A DNA stretch of 64,000 bases from Shewanella electrica (GTDB taxonomy: Bacteria; Pseudomonadota; Gammaproteobacteria; Enterobacterales; Shewanellaceae), in assembly GCF_022321485.1 (NCBI RefSeq), contig NZ_JAKOGG010000006.1, positions 163,507-227,506 of the forward strand. The letters are read 5' to 3'. Below are positions 20,948-30,156 of this stretch, in pieces (the stretch's first letter is position 1; each line of letters begins with the position of its first letter). The notes beneath the pieces are model-generated. The model was not told where the DNA came from, searched no databases, and saw nothing but the letters and a program-made list of their open reading frames with translations. The translations under genes and the position numbers were made by a program.

Positions 20948-21561
20948 TTGGTCGTCTACAGGGCGTTATTATTGAAAAGCAAGCGCCAGAGGTGCTGATT
21001 GATGTGCATGGCGTCGGCTATGAACTGCAAATGCCAATGACCAGTTTTTACGAACTGCCAGAGCTGAATCAATCCGCGATCATCTACACCCACTTTGTGG
21101 TGCGTGAAGATGCACAACTGCTGTACGGTTTTATCACTAAACAGGAGCGTTCACTGTTCCGTTTATTGATCAAAGCTAACGGCGTTGGTCCTAAATTGGC
21201 GCTGACCATTTTATCAGGCATGACTGCCAGTGAATTTGTTGGTTGTGTTGAGCGCGATGATATCGCCACTTTAGTGAAACTACCGGGTGTTGGTAAAAAG
21301 ACGGCCGAACGTTTGTTGGTTGAAATGCGCGACAAGCTCAAGAGTTTGATGGAAGCCTCCAGCGGCAGTGAACGTGAGTTTGTACTCAAGTCCAACTTCA
21401 CGCCTGCTGCAGTGGAAAACACCGCTGAAGAAGATGCTATTGCTGCGTTACTGGCGTTAGGTTACAAACCTGCACAAGCCAGCAAAGCTGTATCTGGTGT
21501 GTTCGTTGATGGCATGGATTCAGAAACACTGATTAAAGCCGCGCTTAAATCGATGTTATAG
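20944..21561 (+). CDS. ruvA: Holliday junction branch migration protein RuvA
   Basis: Tetrameric junction-binding protein that loads RuvB. The start at 20944 gives [20 protein letters not shown] and a 205-residue protein, near the E. coli length; an upstream in-frame start would lie inside ruvC. The OB fold is followed by two HhH motifs ([17 protein letters not shown] and [18 protein letters not shown]), and the C-terminal RuvB-binding domain ([19 protein letters not shown]) is intact. Confidence 0.97.
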   Translation: MIGRLQGVIIEKQAPEVLIDVHGVGYELQMPMTSFYELPELNQSAIIYTHFVVREDAQLLYGFITKQERSLFRLLIKANGVGPKLALTILSGMTASEFVGCVERDDIATLVKLPGVGKKTAERLLVEMRDKLKSLMEASSGSEREFVLKSNFTPAAVENTAEEDAIAALLALGYKPAQASKAVSGVFVDGMDSETLIKAALKSML

Positions 21562-21573
21562 GAATAAGCATTC

Positions 21574-22581
21574 ATGATTGAAGCAGATCGTCTCATTCAG
21601 CCCCATAATAACAACCCTCAAGAAGAGTTGATTGACCGCGCCATGCGGCCGAAATTGCTCGATGAGTATACTGGGCAAAATGAGGCTCGTGCGCAGCTCA
21701 AAGTGTTTATTCAGGCGGCAAAAAACCGTAACGAAGCACTGGATCATATGCTGATTTACGGCCCCCCGGGGCTAGGTAAAACCACCTTGGCGATGATTGT
21801 TGCCAACGAGATGGGCGTCAATATCAAATCAACGTCTGGCCCAGTGTTAGAAAAAGCCGGCGATTTGGCAGCGCTGCTGACCAATTTGGAAGCGGGCGAC
21901 GTGCTGTTTATCGATGAGATCCACCGTCTCAGCCCGGTGGTAGAAGAGATTCTTTATCCCGCCATGGAAGATTACCAGCTGGATATCATGATTGGTGAAG
22001 GCCCCGCAGCACGCTCAATTAAACTGGATATTCCGCCGTTCACCTTAGTGGGGGCAACGACTCGTGCGGGGGCGTTAACTTCACCACTGCGGGCGCGTTT
22101 TGGTATTCCGCTGCGGTTAGAGTTCTATAACGTGGATGACCTCAGCACCATTGTAGCCCGTTCAGCTACGATGCTGGACTTACCATTGGATGCTGCTGGC
22201 GCGCGCGAAATTGCCATGCGTTCGCGTGGCACGCCACGTATTGCTAACCGTTTGCTGCGCCGTGTACGTGATTATGCCGAAGTTAAACATGATGGCCGTG
22301 TTACCCAGCATGTGGCGCAACAAGCGCTGGATATGTTGGATGTAGACGGCGAAGGTTTTGACTACATGGACCGCAAGTTGCTGCTAGCCATTATCGACAA
22401 GTTTATGGGTGGCCCAGTGGGTCTCGATAACTTGGCGGCGGCGATTGGCGAAGAGCGTGAAACCATCGAAGATGTGTTAGAGCCGTTCTTAATCCAACAA
22501 GGTTTTATTCAGCGTACCCCGCGTGGCCGAATCGCCACCGATCGCGCTTATCGTCACTTTGATATGATGAAACCAGAATAA
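21574..22581 (+). CDS. ruvB: Holliday junction DNA helicase RuvB
   Basis: AAA+ motor driving branch migration with RuvA. Walker [10 protein letters not shown], Walker [10 protein letters not shown], sensor GATTRAG and the C-terminal winged helix ([19 protein letters not shown]) are all present. The 335-residue length is standard. It is the last gene of ruvCAB; a bidirectional terminator follows and separates it from convergent uraA. No LexA box is visible directly upstream of ruvA or ruvB. Confidence 0.98.
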   Translation: MIEADRLIQPHNNNPQEELIDRAMRPKLLDEYTGQNEARAQLKVFIQAAKNRNEALDHMLIYGPPGLGKTTLAMIVANEMGVNIKSTSGPVLEKAGDLAALLTNLEAGDVLFIDEIHRLSPVVEEILYPAMEDYQLDIMIGEGPAARSIKLDIPPFTLVGATTRAGALTSPLRARFGIPLRLEFYNVDDLSTIVARSATMLDLPLDAAGAREIAMRSRGTPRIANRLLRRVRDYAEVKHDGRVTQHVAQQALDMLDVDGEGFDYMDRKLLLAIIDKFMGGPVGLDNLAAAIGEERETIEDVLEPFLIQQGFIQRTPRGRIATDRAYRHFDMMKPE

Positions 22582-22633
22582 TCTCCGCCGAGTAGGGGAC
22601 TGACGCATAGTTTCGCGCTGACCCAATAACAAC

Positions 22634-22659
22634 AAAAGCCGCTCAATGAGCGGCTTTTT
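22634..22659. terminator. Bidirectional terminator between ruvB and uraA
   Basis: Perfect stem AAAAGCCGCTC / GAGCGGCTTTT with a 3-nt loop and T-run on both strands. Confidence 0.9.
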
Positions 22660-22683
22660 CGTGGTGAGTTATCCAGCTAAATC

Positions 22684-23916
22684 TTAATGTTCAGCTTTAT
22701 CGTGATGGTGGCTGTGTGGCAGCACTAAGTTCAAAAAGATCGCCACAATACCGCACAAGCTAATACCTGTTAGGCTGAAATTGCCAATACCAAACGCCAT
22801 ACCGCCGATACCGAATACTAAGGTGACGCCAACGATGGCCAAGTTACGCGGTTCGTTCAGATCCACCTGCGCTTTGATCATCGCATTCAAGCCCACCGCA
22901 GCGATAGACCCAAACAGCAAACACATGATGCCGCCCATGACAGGCACCGGAATGGTTTGTAATGCCGCACCTAACTTACCAACAAACGCCAGCACAATGG
23001 CGCAGATGGCTGCCCAAGTCATCACAACAGGATTGAAGTTTTTGGTTAAGGTTACCGCGCCAGTCACTTCAGAATAAGTGGTGTTTGGTGGGCCACCGAG
23101 CGCAGTTGCCGCAATAGTTGCTAAACCGTCACCCGCCAACGTGCGGTGTAAACCAGGCTTTTTGAGAAAGTCTTTACCAGTAACGTTGGAAATTGCCATG
23201 ACATCGCCAATATGTTCTACCGCTGGCGCAATGGCGACAGGGATCATATAAGCGATGGCGTACCAGTTAAATTCCGGCGTCACAAATTCAGGCATAGCGA
23301 ACCAAGCTGCGCTGTTAATCTGCTCAAAGCTGACAATGCCAAGGTAGAGGCTGGCTAGATAGCCAACCACAATCCCGGACAGAATTGGCATCAACTTCAG
23401 TAGGCCTTTGGCAAAGATTGCCACGGCGATGGTGGTTACCAGCGAAAGCATTGAAATAATCAGTGCTGGCTCAGCGGCAACCAGTACCAGTTTGCCGTCA
23501 CCACTTTTACCCAACGCCATATTTACCGCTGTCGGTGCTAATCCTAAACCGATGATCATAATCACCGGGCCAACAACCACAGGCGGTAACAGTTTTTTGA
23601 TAAAACCTGAACCGCGCAGTTTGATGATGGTGGCGAGCACTAAGTAGACACAGCCTGCGGCAATTAACCCGCCCATAGTGCCGGCGATACCGAAATTGCT
23701 CACACCAAATTGGATAGGTGCGATGAATGCAAACGATGATGCCAAAAATACTGGCACTTGACGTTTGGTACAAAACTGAAAGATCAGCGTACCGATACCG
23801 GCGGTGAATAGCGCAACGCTGGCGTTGAGTCCCGTGAGTAACGGGACTAGCACCAATGCGCCGAAGGCGACAAATAACATCTGTGCGCCTTGCAGTGGAA
23901 GGGTGAGGTTTTTCAT
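22684..23916 (-). CDS. uraA: Uracil permease, NCS2 (UraA) family
   Basis: Proton-coupled nucleobase importer in the inner membrane. The 410-residue protein is hydrophobic throughout with the 14-helix NCS2 pattern. The family signature region VAIAPAVEHIGDVMAISNVT contains the substrate-binding glutamate, and GDGLATIAATALGGPPNTTYSE the second signature. AAGGG lies 7 nt before the ATG. The histidine-rich C-terminus (HSHHHDKAEH) is unusual but harmless. Monocistronic here; upp is not adjacent in this window. Uracil is inferred as substrate from subfamily resemblance. Confidence 0.9.
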   Translation of the reverse strand: MKNLTLPLQGAQMLFVAFGALVLVPLLTGLNASVALFTAGIGTLIFQFCTKRQVPVFLASSFAFIAPIQFGVSNFGIAGTMGGLIAAGCVYLVLATIIKLRGSGFIKKLLPPVVVGPVIMIIGLGLAPTAVNMALGKSGDGKLVLVAAEPALIISMLSLVTTIAVAIFAKGLLKLMPILSGIVVGYLASLYLGIVSFEQINSAAWFAMPEFVTPEFNWYAIAYMIPVAIAPAVEHIGDVMAISNVTGKDFLKKPGLHRTLAGDGLATIAATALGGPPNTTYSEVTGAVTLTKNFNPVVMTWAAICAIVLAFVGKLGAALQTIPVPVMGGIMCLLFGSIAAVGLNAMIKAQVDLNEPRNLAIVGVTLVFGIGGMAFGIGNFSLTGISLCGIVAIFLNLVLPHSHHHDKAEH

Positions 23917-24129
23917 TATTATGCCCTTGGCTGTTAAAATTCGGCATATGCTACCAGCATGCTGTTATGGCTTCAGATAATTTTTGACGATTTAGCTCAA
24001 ATTTTTGCCAATCCGTTAGCTTTCATAACAGTTGCTGACTGAATAGCCGCAAAGCAAGCGCTGACAGATTTGCTGGAACAATATCTGTGGTACACTTGCG
24101 CCACATCAATCGTAGGCAACCAAGCACGT

Positions 24130-25221
24130 ATGCTCAAATATCTATCAGGGATTTTCGCCACTATTAGCTTACTGTTGGCGACACAAATGGCGGCTGCGGT
24201 CGAAATTGACCAGCTTGATAGTTCGACTGTGACTGTTGATTCACGCGCCAACAATGATCGTTCCAGCGCCTTACAACAGGCGTTGTTTAATGTGTTATTG
24301 CTTAACTCTGGTGCCAAAGAGTTACGCGACAATGCCCAAATTCAAGCCGCATTATCCAATGCATCATCCTTGGTGGTGCAATACTCCTACGAGCAAGCTG
24401 CCGATGGCTTACAGCTCAGAGCCACCTTTGAACACGATAAAGTGATTCGGCTGTTGCGTGACGCTGGATTGCCGGTATGGGGCAAGCAACGCCCATTGAC
24501 GTTAGTGTGGTTAGCGTCCGATGCCGATGGCGAACGCCACTTGGTAGCTGATGAATCCACAGCAGAAGAACGCCAAGCGTTTGCTAAGTTTTCTAGCGTG
24601 CGCGGTATTCCGCTGATGTTCCCTCTGATGGACCTCGACGATCTGATGGCGGTCAACGTCAATGATGTGCGTGGTCAATTTGCTGATACTGTCGCCAGAG
24701 CTTCTGCTCGCTACCAAGCGGATTATTTTGCCATGGTAACCTTTGATAGCAGCGCGAATAATCAAGTGCGTTATCAGATGAACTTATACGCCAGAAACTC
24801 GCAGGCAACGCCGTTCACCACGGCATTGGTGAGTCGTAGTGGTGACGCCCAAGATCGCGGCACCGCCATCGATGAGATCATGCTGTCGTTGTCAGACTAT
24901 TTTGTGCAACAGTACGCGGTGACCGATTCAGGCCAGGCCGATGTGGCTCAGATTGAATTTAACAACGTGGCGCATATGCGCCAGTTGGTTGAGATAGATA
25001 ACTTCTTCAGTCAACTGTCAGCCGTCAAAAATTTCTATGTTAAGTCGGTGCAAGGCAATCACGTTATTTATCAGCTACAACTATTTGGTAGCCGTGATGA
25101 CTTAAGTAATGTGTTGCGGCTGGAACAGCGTATTCGTCTTGATGACAACCAACCGATCAGCTCCCCCATGGATAACACCAACAATAATTTGATAGGTGTT
25201 TACCGCTGGGATGCGAAATAG
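24130..25221 (+). CDS. DUF2066 domain exported protein
   Basis: A 363-residue protein of unknown function. The start at 24130 gives a clear signal peptide (MLKYLSGIFATISLLLATQM, cleavage after AAA). The conserved DUF2066 part follows (VDSRANNDRSSALQQALFNVLL). A TTG 60 nt upstream would add a non-conserved tail ahead of the signal peptide. It precedes hda by 14 bp and is probably co-transcribed; this pairing is common in Shewanella and Vibrio relatives. No enzyme motif is visible. Confidence 0.83.
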   Translation: MLKYLSGIFATISLLLATQMAAAVEIDQLDSSTVTVDSRANNDRSSALQQALFNVLLLNSGAKELRDNAQIQAALSNASSLVVQYSYEQAADGLQLRATFEHDKVIRLLRDAGLPVWGKQRPLTLVWLASDADGERHLVADESTAEERQAFAKFSSVRGIPLMFPLMDLDDLMAVNVNDVRGQFADTVARASARYQADYFAMVTFDSSANNQVRYQMNLYARNSQATPFTTALVSRSGDAQDRGTAIDEIMLSLSDYFVQQYAVTDSGQADVAQIEFNNVAHMRQLVEIDNFFSQLSAVKNFYVKSVQGNHVIYQLQLFGSRDDLSNVLRLEQRIRLDDNQPISSPMDNTNNNLIGVYRWDAK

Positions 25222-25235
25222 TCATTATTGCCAAC

Positions 25236-25958
25236 GTGGACGTTCGATTGAGTCAAAATAATCCAATACAGCTATCGTTGCCGGTTTATCTTCCCGATGA
25301 CGAAACGTTTGAGAGCTATTACCCCGCCAGTGGTAATGATGAATTGATTAAAGCCCTCGGCGCGGCAGCCGAAGGGCAAAAACAGCAATCTTTATATGTT
25401 TGGGGGCCAGAGAAATCTGGCCGCACCCATTTGTTGCACGCTGCTTGCGCACATGCCAATGAACTTGAACGCAGCAATTTTTATGTACCGCTGAGTATTC
25501 ACGCCAGTATTTCTCCGGCGTTACTCGAACGTCTCGAACAGCTTGATCTGGTGTGTATTGATGATGTCGATGCCATTGCTGGGCACCCTTTGTGGGAAGA
25601 AGCCCTGTTCGATCTGTACAACCGCGTAGCGGAGCTTGGTCGCTGCGCTTTGATAGTGGCTGGTCGTAACGCACCTGTGGATGCTGGTTTTTCATTGCCT
25701 GACTTAGTTTCACGCATGCAATGGGGCTTAAGTTACCAGCTGAGCCCAATGGCCGACGACGAGAAGCTGGCCGCACTGCAACGCCGGGCAGCCATGCGGG
25801 GATTGCAACTGCCAGAAGAAACCGGCAAGTTTCTGCTGGCACGCTTGGCGCGAGATCTGCGCACATTGTTTGATGTACTGGATAAGCTAGATAAAGCATC
25901 GATGGTGCATCAACGCAAACTCACGATTCCATTTGTAAAAGAGATCCTGCGTTTGTAG
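25236..25958 (+). CDS. hda: DnaA regulatory inactivator Hda
   Basis: AAA+ protein that, with the DNA-loaded beta clamp, stimulates ATP hydrolysis by DnaA and prevents re-initiation. The N-terminal clamp-binding motif QLSLPVYLP (about residues 11-19) is clear. The nucleotide loop reads GPEKSGRTHLLHA and the Walker B-like strand LVCIDDVDAI. The start is GTG at 25236; a TTG four codons later is also possible. The length, 240 residues, is normal. It is followed by a strong terminator. Confidence 0.94.
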   Translation: MDVRLSQNNPIQLSLPVYLPDDETFESYYPASGNDELIKALGAAAEGQKQQSLYVWGPEKSGRTHLLHAACAHANELERSNFYVPLSIHASISPALLERLEQLDLVCIDDVDAIAGHPLWEEALFDLYNRVAELGRCALIVAGRNAPVDAGFSLPDLVSRMQWGLSYQLSPMADDEKLAALQRRAAMRGLQLPEETGKFLLARLARDLRTLFDVLDKLDKASMVHQRKLTIPFVKEILRL

Positions 25959-25978
25959 TTGTTGTAACATTGCCAAAT

Positions 25979-26011
25979 AAAAACGCCGCTAATCATTAGC
26001 GGCGTTTTTAT
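25979..26011. terminator. Terminator after hda
   Basis: Perfect 13-bp stem AAACGCCGCTAAT / ATTAGCGGCGTTT with T-runs on either side; works for hda on plus and could stop the arsC-like transcript on minus. Confidence 0.92.
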
Positions 26012-26077
26012 TTGAGTAAGCGATCAAAGGGGCAGGAGCGTTGGTTGCGACGGCTGGCGCTATCCACGCATATCCGC

Positions 26078-26431
26078 TTAGATGATTGCTAATACATTTT
26101 CCGGTGGGCGCCCCAGCGCTACACGCTCGCCGTTGATGGCAATGGGGCGTTCAATCAGTTTCGGTGTTGTCACCATTGCTTGCAGCAGTTGGTTTTCTGT
26201 CAGCGCACTGTCATCCAAACCTTGCTCTTTGTATTCCGCTTCTTTGGTGCGCATTAGTTGGCGTGGGCTATCAAAGCCTAATTTCTCTACTAGCCAATGC
26301 AGTTGCTCAACACTGGGCGGATTTTTCAGATATTCCACAACGGTAACACTGACACCTTGTTGCTCTAACAGCGCTAATGTTTCGCGACTCTTAGAACATC
26401 TTGGGTTGTGAAACAGGGTGATATCGGTCAT
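26078..26431 (-). CDS. ArsC-family (glutaredoxin-dependent arsenate reductase-like) protein, YfgD type
   Basis: A 117-residue thioredoxin-fold protein. Cys12 in the NPRCSKSRETLALLEQ motif is the ArsC active-site cysteine. The C-terminal segment RPIAINGERVALGRPPENV matches the family. GGAG lies 7 nt before the ATG. It pairs with bepA, as yfgD with yfgC in E. coli, so it is probably the YfgD type rather than part of an arsenic resistance operon; no arsR or arsB is nearby. True arsenate reduction is unproven for this type. Confidence 0.9.
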   Translation of the reverse strand: MTDITLFHNPRCSKSRETLALLEQQGVSVTVVEYLKNPPSVEQLHWLVEKLGFDSPRQLMRTKEAEYKEQGLDDSALTENQLLQAMVTTPKLIERPIAINGERVALGRPPENVLAII

Positions 26432-26492
26432 GCGGTTTCTCCGTCTATTATGGCGTCTGCTACTTGCGGCAGCGCCTTATGATGCAGTGGGT

Positions 26493-27962
26493 TTACCCCT
26501 GAAAACGTTTCATCAATTCATCGGCATCGCGGAATTGACGTAATTGCGCTTCAATGCGAGCGATGAGCAGTGGTTGTCCGGTTGCTTCGCGGTAGGCAAA
26601 ATTGAGCTGGTCGATAGCACCTTTATAATCAGCGCGCAGTGCCCGCAGTTGCGCGTTGGTGTAAAACTCCTGCGCCTTGTCGCCAAGCTGATTATAAGCT
26701 TGGCTGAGCATCTGCACGGGCAACAAATTGTTTTTATCGTCGTACGTCATCTGCTCTAGGATTGGAATCGCCTTTGCCGCTTGTTTGTTTTCGATATAGA
26801 CGTTGGCTAAGTTGGTGTTAAGCACGAGGGACGACGGACGATATTTCAGTTGCTGGGTTAATAGTTCGATAGCCTTGCCGTAATCTTTGCGCTGGGTGTA
26901 AAGGTCGGTCTTGGTATCGAGATAGAACAGGTTATCGGGATCTTGTTTCAGTAACTTATCGATAATGGCTTCAGCCTTGTCGAACTCATTCAAGCGGAAC
27001 AACGCCAACGCCTTGCCATAAAGCGCGGCCTGTTCAATAGCAAAATCACGTTTTTCTAACTGCCGTTCAAATAGCGCCAACGCCGCTTGGGCAGAATAGC
27101 TAGAAAAACGCACTTCAATACGGGCTTTGGCTAACTGAAAATTGAGACTCGGCGGCACGCGCACCGGGGTATATTGGGCGGCGCGGTCGCGGGCTTCTGA
27201 CACACGTGACTCAGGAATAGGGTGGGTGAGCAACATTGGCGGTAATTTGGTGGTGTAACGATATTTCGCCACGAGTTTACCAAAGAAGTCTGCAGCAGCT
27301 TTGGGATCAAACCCGGCCGCGACCATCACGCGCATACCAATGCGGTCGGCTTCTTGCTCGTTGCCTCGAGTAAAGTTGATGCGGCTTTGTGCACTCAGCG
27401 CCTGAGTCCCCATTAAGGTAGCCATCCCCGCTTGCGGTGCGGCAACGGTCAACAAAATCGCGCCAAGAATACCCGCCAGAGTCAATGGTGCACTGCGGCT
27501 TTGCGCCTCCATCGAACGCGCGAGGTGACGTTGTGTGACGTGGGTAATTTCGTGCGCCAATACCGAGGCGAGTTCACTTTCATCATCGGCGTACAAGAAC
27601 AAACCGCTGTGAACCGCTACGTGACCACCAAAGAAGGCAAACGCGTTAATTTCATCGTTTTGCAGCATGAAAAAGTAAAACGGTGTGCGCACGTCATCGG
27701 CGTGTGATACTAACCTGCCGCCTAACTCTGAAATATATTGCTCAAGTAACGGGTCATATAATACCGGCGCTTGGGCCCGGATTACCCGCATATAGATGTC
27801 GCCATACTGTAGCTCGCGGTCCATGCTTAAGGTGTTAATGGCGGCAGTACCCAAATCGGGCAGTTCGTTGCGCGCAAAACTTTGTGCCGCACAACTGAGG
27901 GATAGCGCGACGGTAACACTGAGCAGGGATTTTTTGAGTAAACGACGTGTGAGAGTATTCAA
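26493..27962 (-). CDS. bepA: Beta-barrel assembly-enhancing protease BepA (YfgC)
   Basis: Periplasmic M48 metalloprotease and chaperone that helps LptD assembly and degrades stalled outer-membrane proteins. The TTG start at 27962 has AAAGG 7 nt upstream. The signal peptide (LLSVTVALSLSCAAQSFA) precedes the M48 domain with VLAHEITHVTQRH (zinc motif HEITH) and the third ligand region GNEQEADRIGMRVM. The C-terminal half is a TPR array (e.g. AALFERQLEKRDFAIEQAALYG). The length, 489 residues, is standard. It precedes the YfgD-type gene in the same orientation. Confidence 0.95.
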   Translation of the reverse strand: MNTLTRRLLKKSLLSVTVALSLSCAAQSFARNELPDLGTAAINTLSMDRELQYGDIYMRVIRAQAPVLYDPLLEQYISELGGRLVSHADDVRTPFYFFMLQNDEINAFAFFGGHVAVHSGLFLYADDESELASVLAHEITHVTQRHLARSMEAQSRSAPLTLAGILGAILLTVAAPQAGMATLMGTQALSAQSRINFTRGNEQEADRIGMRVMVAAGFDPKAAADFFGKLVAKYRYTTKLPPMLLTHPIPESRVSEARDRAAQYTPVRVPPSLNFQLAKARIEVRFSSYSAQAALALFERQLEKRDFAIEQAALYGKALALFRLNEFDKAEAIIDKLLKQDPDNLFYLDTKTDLYTQRKDYGKAIELLTQQLKYRPSSLVLNTNLANVYIENKQAAKAIPILEQMTYDDKNNLLPVQMLSQAYNQLGDKAQEFYTNAQLRALRADYKGAIDQLNFAYREATGQPLLIARIEAQLRQFRDADELMKRFQG

Positions 27963-28334
27963 ACTAAACCTTTGGTGTTCTGTGGAATATCTAACGAGCT
28001 GCGCCTAGCATAATGATGGTGGTCGATGAATTGCAAGCGTGAGATGATAAACCCAAGCTTTTGACTATCAAATGCTTTATATCGTAACCAAATTGCTGCG
28101 TTAGTGCACAACATGTGGCAAATGCCACCGAAATTAAGACTCGATTGGCTGGTCGATGTTCCCGCCTTCCAAAAAAAATGGCATATTCATATCACCTTGG
28201 CAGGTGGTGTGGCGCTCACTGTATGTTAGATGTGAATCGAACTCACATGCTAAAGGTCCATAGTCCTCAATTTAGCGTCATGCCACATATTGCCACATCG
28301 TTGCCTAATATAGGGCTGTTACAGGTTAATCTGA
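27963..28334. other. 372-bp intergenic region between bepA and perM
   Basis: No clear gene. A 41-codon frame from GTG 28104 to TAG 28229 has no ribosome site and is unsupported. Several symmetric motifs stand out: GTGGCAAATGCCAC (28116-28129), a perfect 6-bp inverted repeat ATGTGA-N7-TCACAT (28230-28248) and a tandem TGCCACATAT-TGCCACATCG (28281-28300). These could be regulator sites for the divergent bepA and perM genes. Confidence 0.5.
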
Positions 28335-29423
28335 ATGTTTGAATATATACGTCGTTGGTATTTAGCGCGCTTTAGTGACCCGCAGGCGGTCACCTTACTG
28401 TTTTTTATGTTGATATTGGGCGGCGTGATCTTGTATGCCGGCCACCTGTTGATGCCTTTGTTGCTCGGGTTAGTTTTGGCCTATCTGCTGGAATGGCCCG
28501 TCGCCCAAATGGCCAAGATCGGTATCAATCGCACCATGGCAGCCTCATTGGTGTTAGTGGTATTTATCGCCATCATGTTGCTGATCACCTTTGGTTTGAT
28601 GCCAAGCATCTGGCGACAAGCAACGGCGTTTGTCGCCGAATTTCCCAATATGGTCGACAAGGGGGTAGCGTTATTGCAACGCCTTTCCAGTGACTATCCG
28701 CAATATATCAGTGCAGATCAGCTAGATACCATGCTGCAAGAGAGCAAAAAACTGGTGGATTCTGAACACTTAGTCAATTTTGCTAAACAATTATTGGGGA
28801 TCTCCGCCTCATTATTGGTGCTATTGGTTTACGCTATTTTGGTACCGCTGTTGGTGTTTTTCTTTCTCAAGGATAAAGAGCAACTGATCAATGGCTCACG
28901 CCGTTTTCTGCCACGTAATCGTGAACTGGTGAAAGCCGTATGGTTAGAGATGGATCAACAGATCTTCAATTACATCCGCGGCAAAATTATCGAGCTGGTG
29001 ATTGTTGGCGTGGTGAGTTACATCTTCTTCGCCTTGATGGGGTTAAACTACGCCGCGTTACTGGGCGTATCTGTCGGCATTTCCGTACTCATCCCATACG
29101 TGGGAGCTACGTTAGTCACTTTGCCGATTGCAGCCGTAGCGTTCTTTCAGTGGGGCTGGAGTGCTGAGTTTGGTCAGTTGATGATTGGCTACGGTGTGAT
29201 TCAGGCATTAGATGGTAACTTATTGGTGCCCGTATTGTTCTCCGACGCGGTAGATCTGCATCCGGTATTCATCATCGCTGCGGTGTTAGTGTTTGGTGGC
29301 CTGTGGGGCGTTTGGGGTGTGTTTTTTGCTATTCCATTGGCGTCTCTGGTTAAAGCCATTGTCAACGTTTGGCCCAATGATGGTTTGGAGCGGCCGATAT
29401 CCGTCAAAAACTCGGGCGAGTGA
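28335..29423 (+). CDS. perM: AI-2E family transporter, PerM-like permease
   Basis: A 362-residue inner-membrane protein of the AI-2E/PerM family, with about eight predicted helices (for example VTLLFFMLILGGVILYAGHL and ASLVLVVFIAIMLLITFGLM), a soluble stretch about residues 100-145 and the conserved PYVGA loop (ISVLIPYVGATLVTLP). Family members export various small molecules or ions; the substrate here is unknown, and the PerM name follows the E. coli homologue near bepA. A terminator follows directly. Confidence 0.87.
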   Translation: MFEYIRRWYLARFSDPQAVTLLFFMLILGGVILYAGHLLMPLLLGLVLAYLLEWPVAQMAKIGINRTMAASLVLVVFIAIMLLITFGLMPSIWRQATAFVAEFPNMVDKGVALLQRLSSDYPQYISADQLDTMLQESKKLVDSEHLVNFAKQLLGISASLLVLLVYAILVPLLVFFFLKDKEQLINGSRRFLPRNRELVKAVWLEMDQQIFNYIRGKIIELVIVGVVSYIFFALMGLNYAALLGVSVGISVLIPYVGATLVTLPIAAVAFFQWGWSAEFGQLMIGYGVIQALDGNLLVPVLFSDAVDLHPVFIIAAVLVFGGLWGVWGVFFAIPLASLVKAIVNVWPNDGLERPISVKNSGE

Positions 29424-29438
29424 TATTGCCCAAATAGC

Positions 29439-29463
29439 AAAGGCGTGCATTAAGCACGCCTTT
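29439..29463. terminator. Terminator between perM and msrA
   Basis: Stem AAAGGCGTGC / GCACGCCTTT with an ATTAA loop, followed by TGCGTTTT on plus; usable by the convergent msrA on minus. Confidence 0.85.
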
Positions 29464-29509
29464 GCGTTTTAATCAGTCGCGTTGAGCGGTGTTCGTCTGC
29501 CGCTGCTGA

Positions 29510-29989
29510 TTAATATTCAATATGACAACTAGGTAAGTTGTTCTTTTGAATATAATCTTGGTGATAATCTTCGGCAGGGTGGAACTGCTGTGCGGGCACG
29601 ATTTCAGTCACAATCTGCCGCGTGCCCCATTTGCCACTTTTCATCAGCGCCAGCTTAGAAGCCTCAGCTTCAGCTTTCTGCGTTTTATCATGAAAAAACA
29701 CCACGCTACGGTATTGGGTGCCCATATCTGCGCCTTGTTTGTTGAGGCTCGTTGGGTTGTGATTTTTCCAAAAGATTTGCAGCAGATCGTCGTAGCTGAC
29801 TTTTTCAGGATCAAACTCGACCTGAACCACTTCAGCGTGACCCGTTTCGCCAGTCTTCACTTCTTTATAGGTAGTAGCCTTGTTATCGCCGCCCATGTAA
29901 CCACTGGTGGCATTGATGACACCATCAACTTGGCGGAAAAAATATTCAACGCCCCAAAAACAACCGGCACCAAATGTTGCAATTGCCAT
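29510..29989 (-). CDS. msrA: Peptide methionine sulfoxide reductase MsrA
   Basis: Reduces methionine-S-sulfoxide in proteins. The start is taken at 29989, giving MAIATFGAGCFWGVEYFFRQ; a GTG four codons earlier is an alternative. GCFW holds the catalytic cysteine (residue 10) and the conserved HAEVVQVEFDP and GTQYRSVVFF segments follow. The resolving cysteine is probably in the C-terminal LPSCHIEY. The protein has 159 residues, so it is the short, MsrB-free type. Monocistronic. Confidence 0.95.
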   Translation of the reverse strand: MAIATFGAGCFWGVEYFFRQVDGVINATSGYMGGDNKATTYKEVKTGETGHAEVVQVEFDPEKVSYDDLLQIFWKNHNPTSLNKQGADMGTQYRSVVFFHDKTQKAEAEASKLALMKSGKWGTRQIVTEIVPAQQFHPAEDYHQDYIQKNNLPSCHIEY

Positions 29990-30156
29990 AATGTAACTCA
30001 CTTTAGATGTCTAGATGGCCGCAATTTTGACAGGGCAGACGCCACTACGCAAGTGTTTCCCGCCGCATTCATCAGCGCTTGCGCTATGAAGCTGACAACG
30101 ATACCTGTTAATATGTGCGCCATTGTCATTTAGCTCCTGCCAACATAAGGATATTT

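Noticed and set aside
28230-28248. tRNA T-arm-like sequence (minus strand, GTTCGATTC inside a stem)
   Set aside because: No acceptor, D or anticodon arm can be folded around it; stem pairing conflicts with a true T arm.
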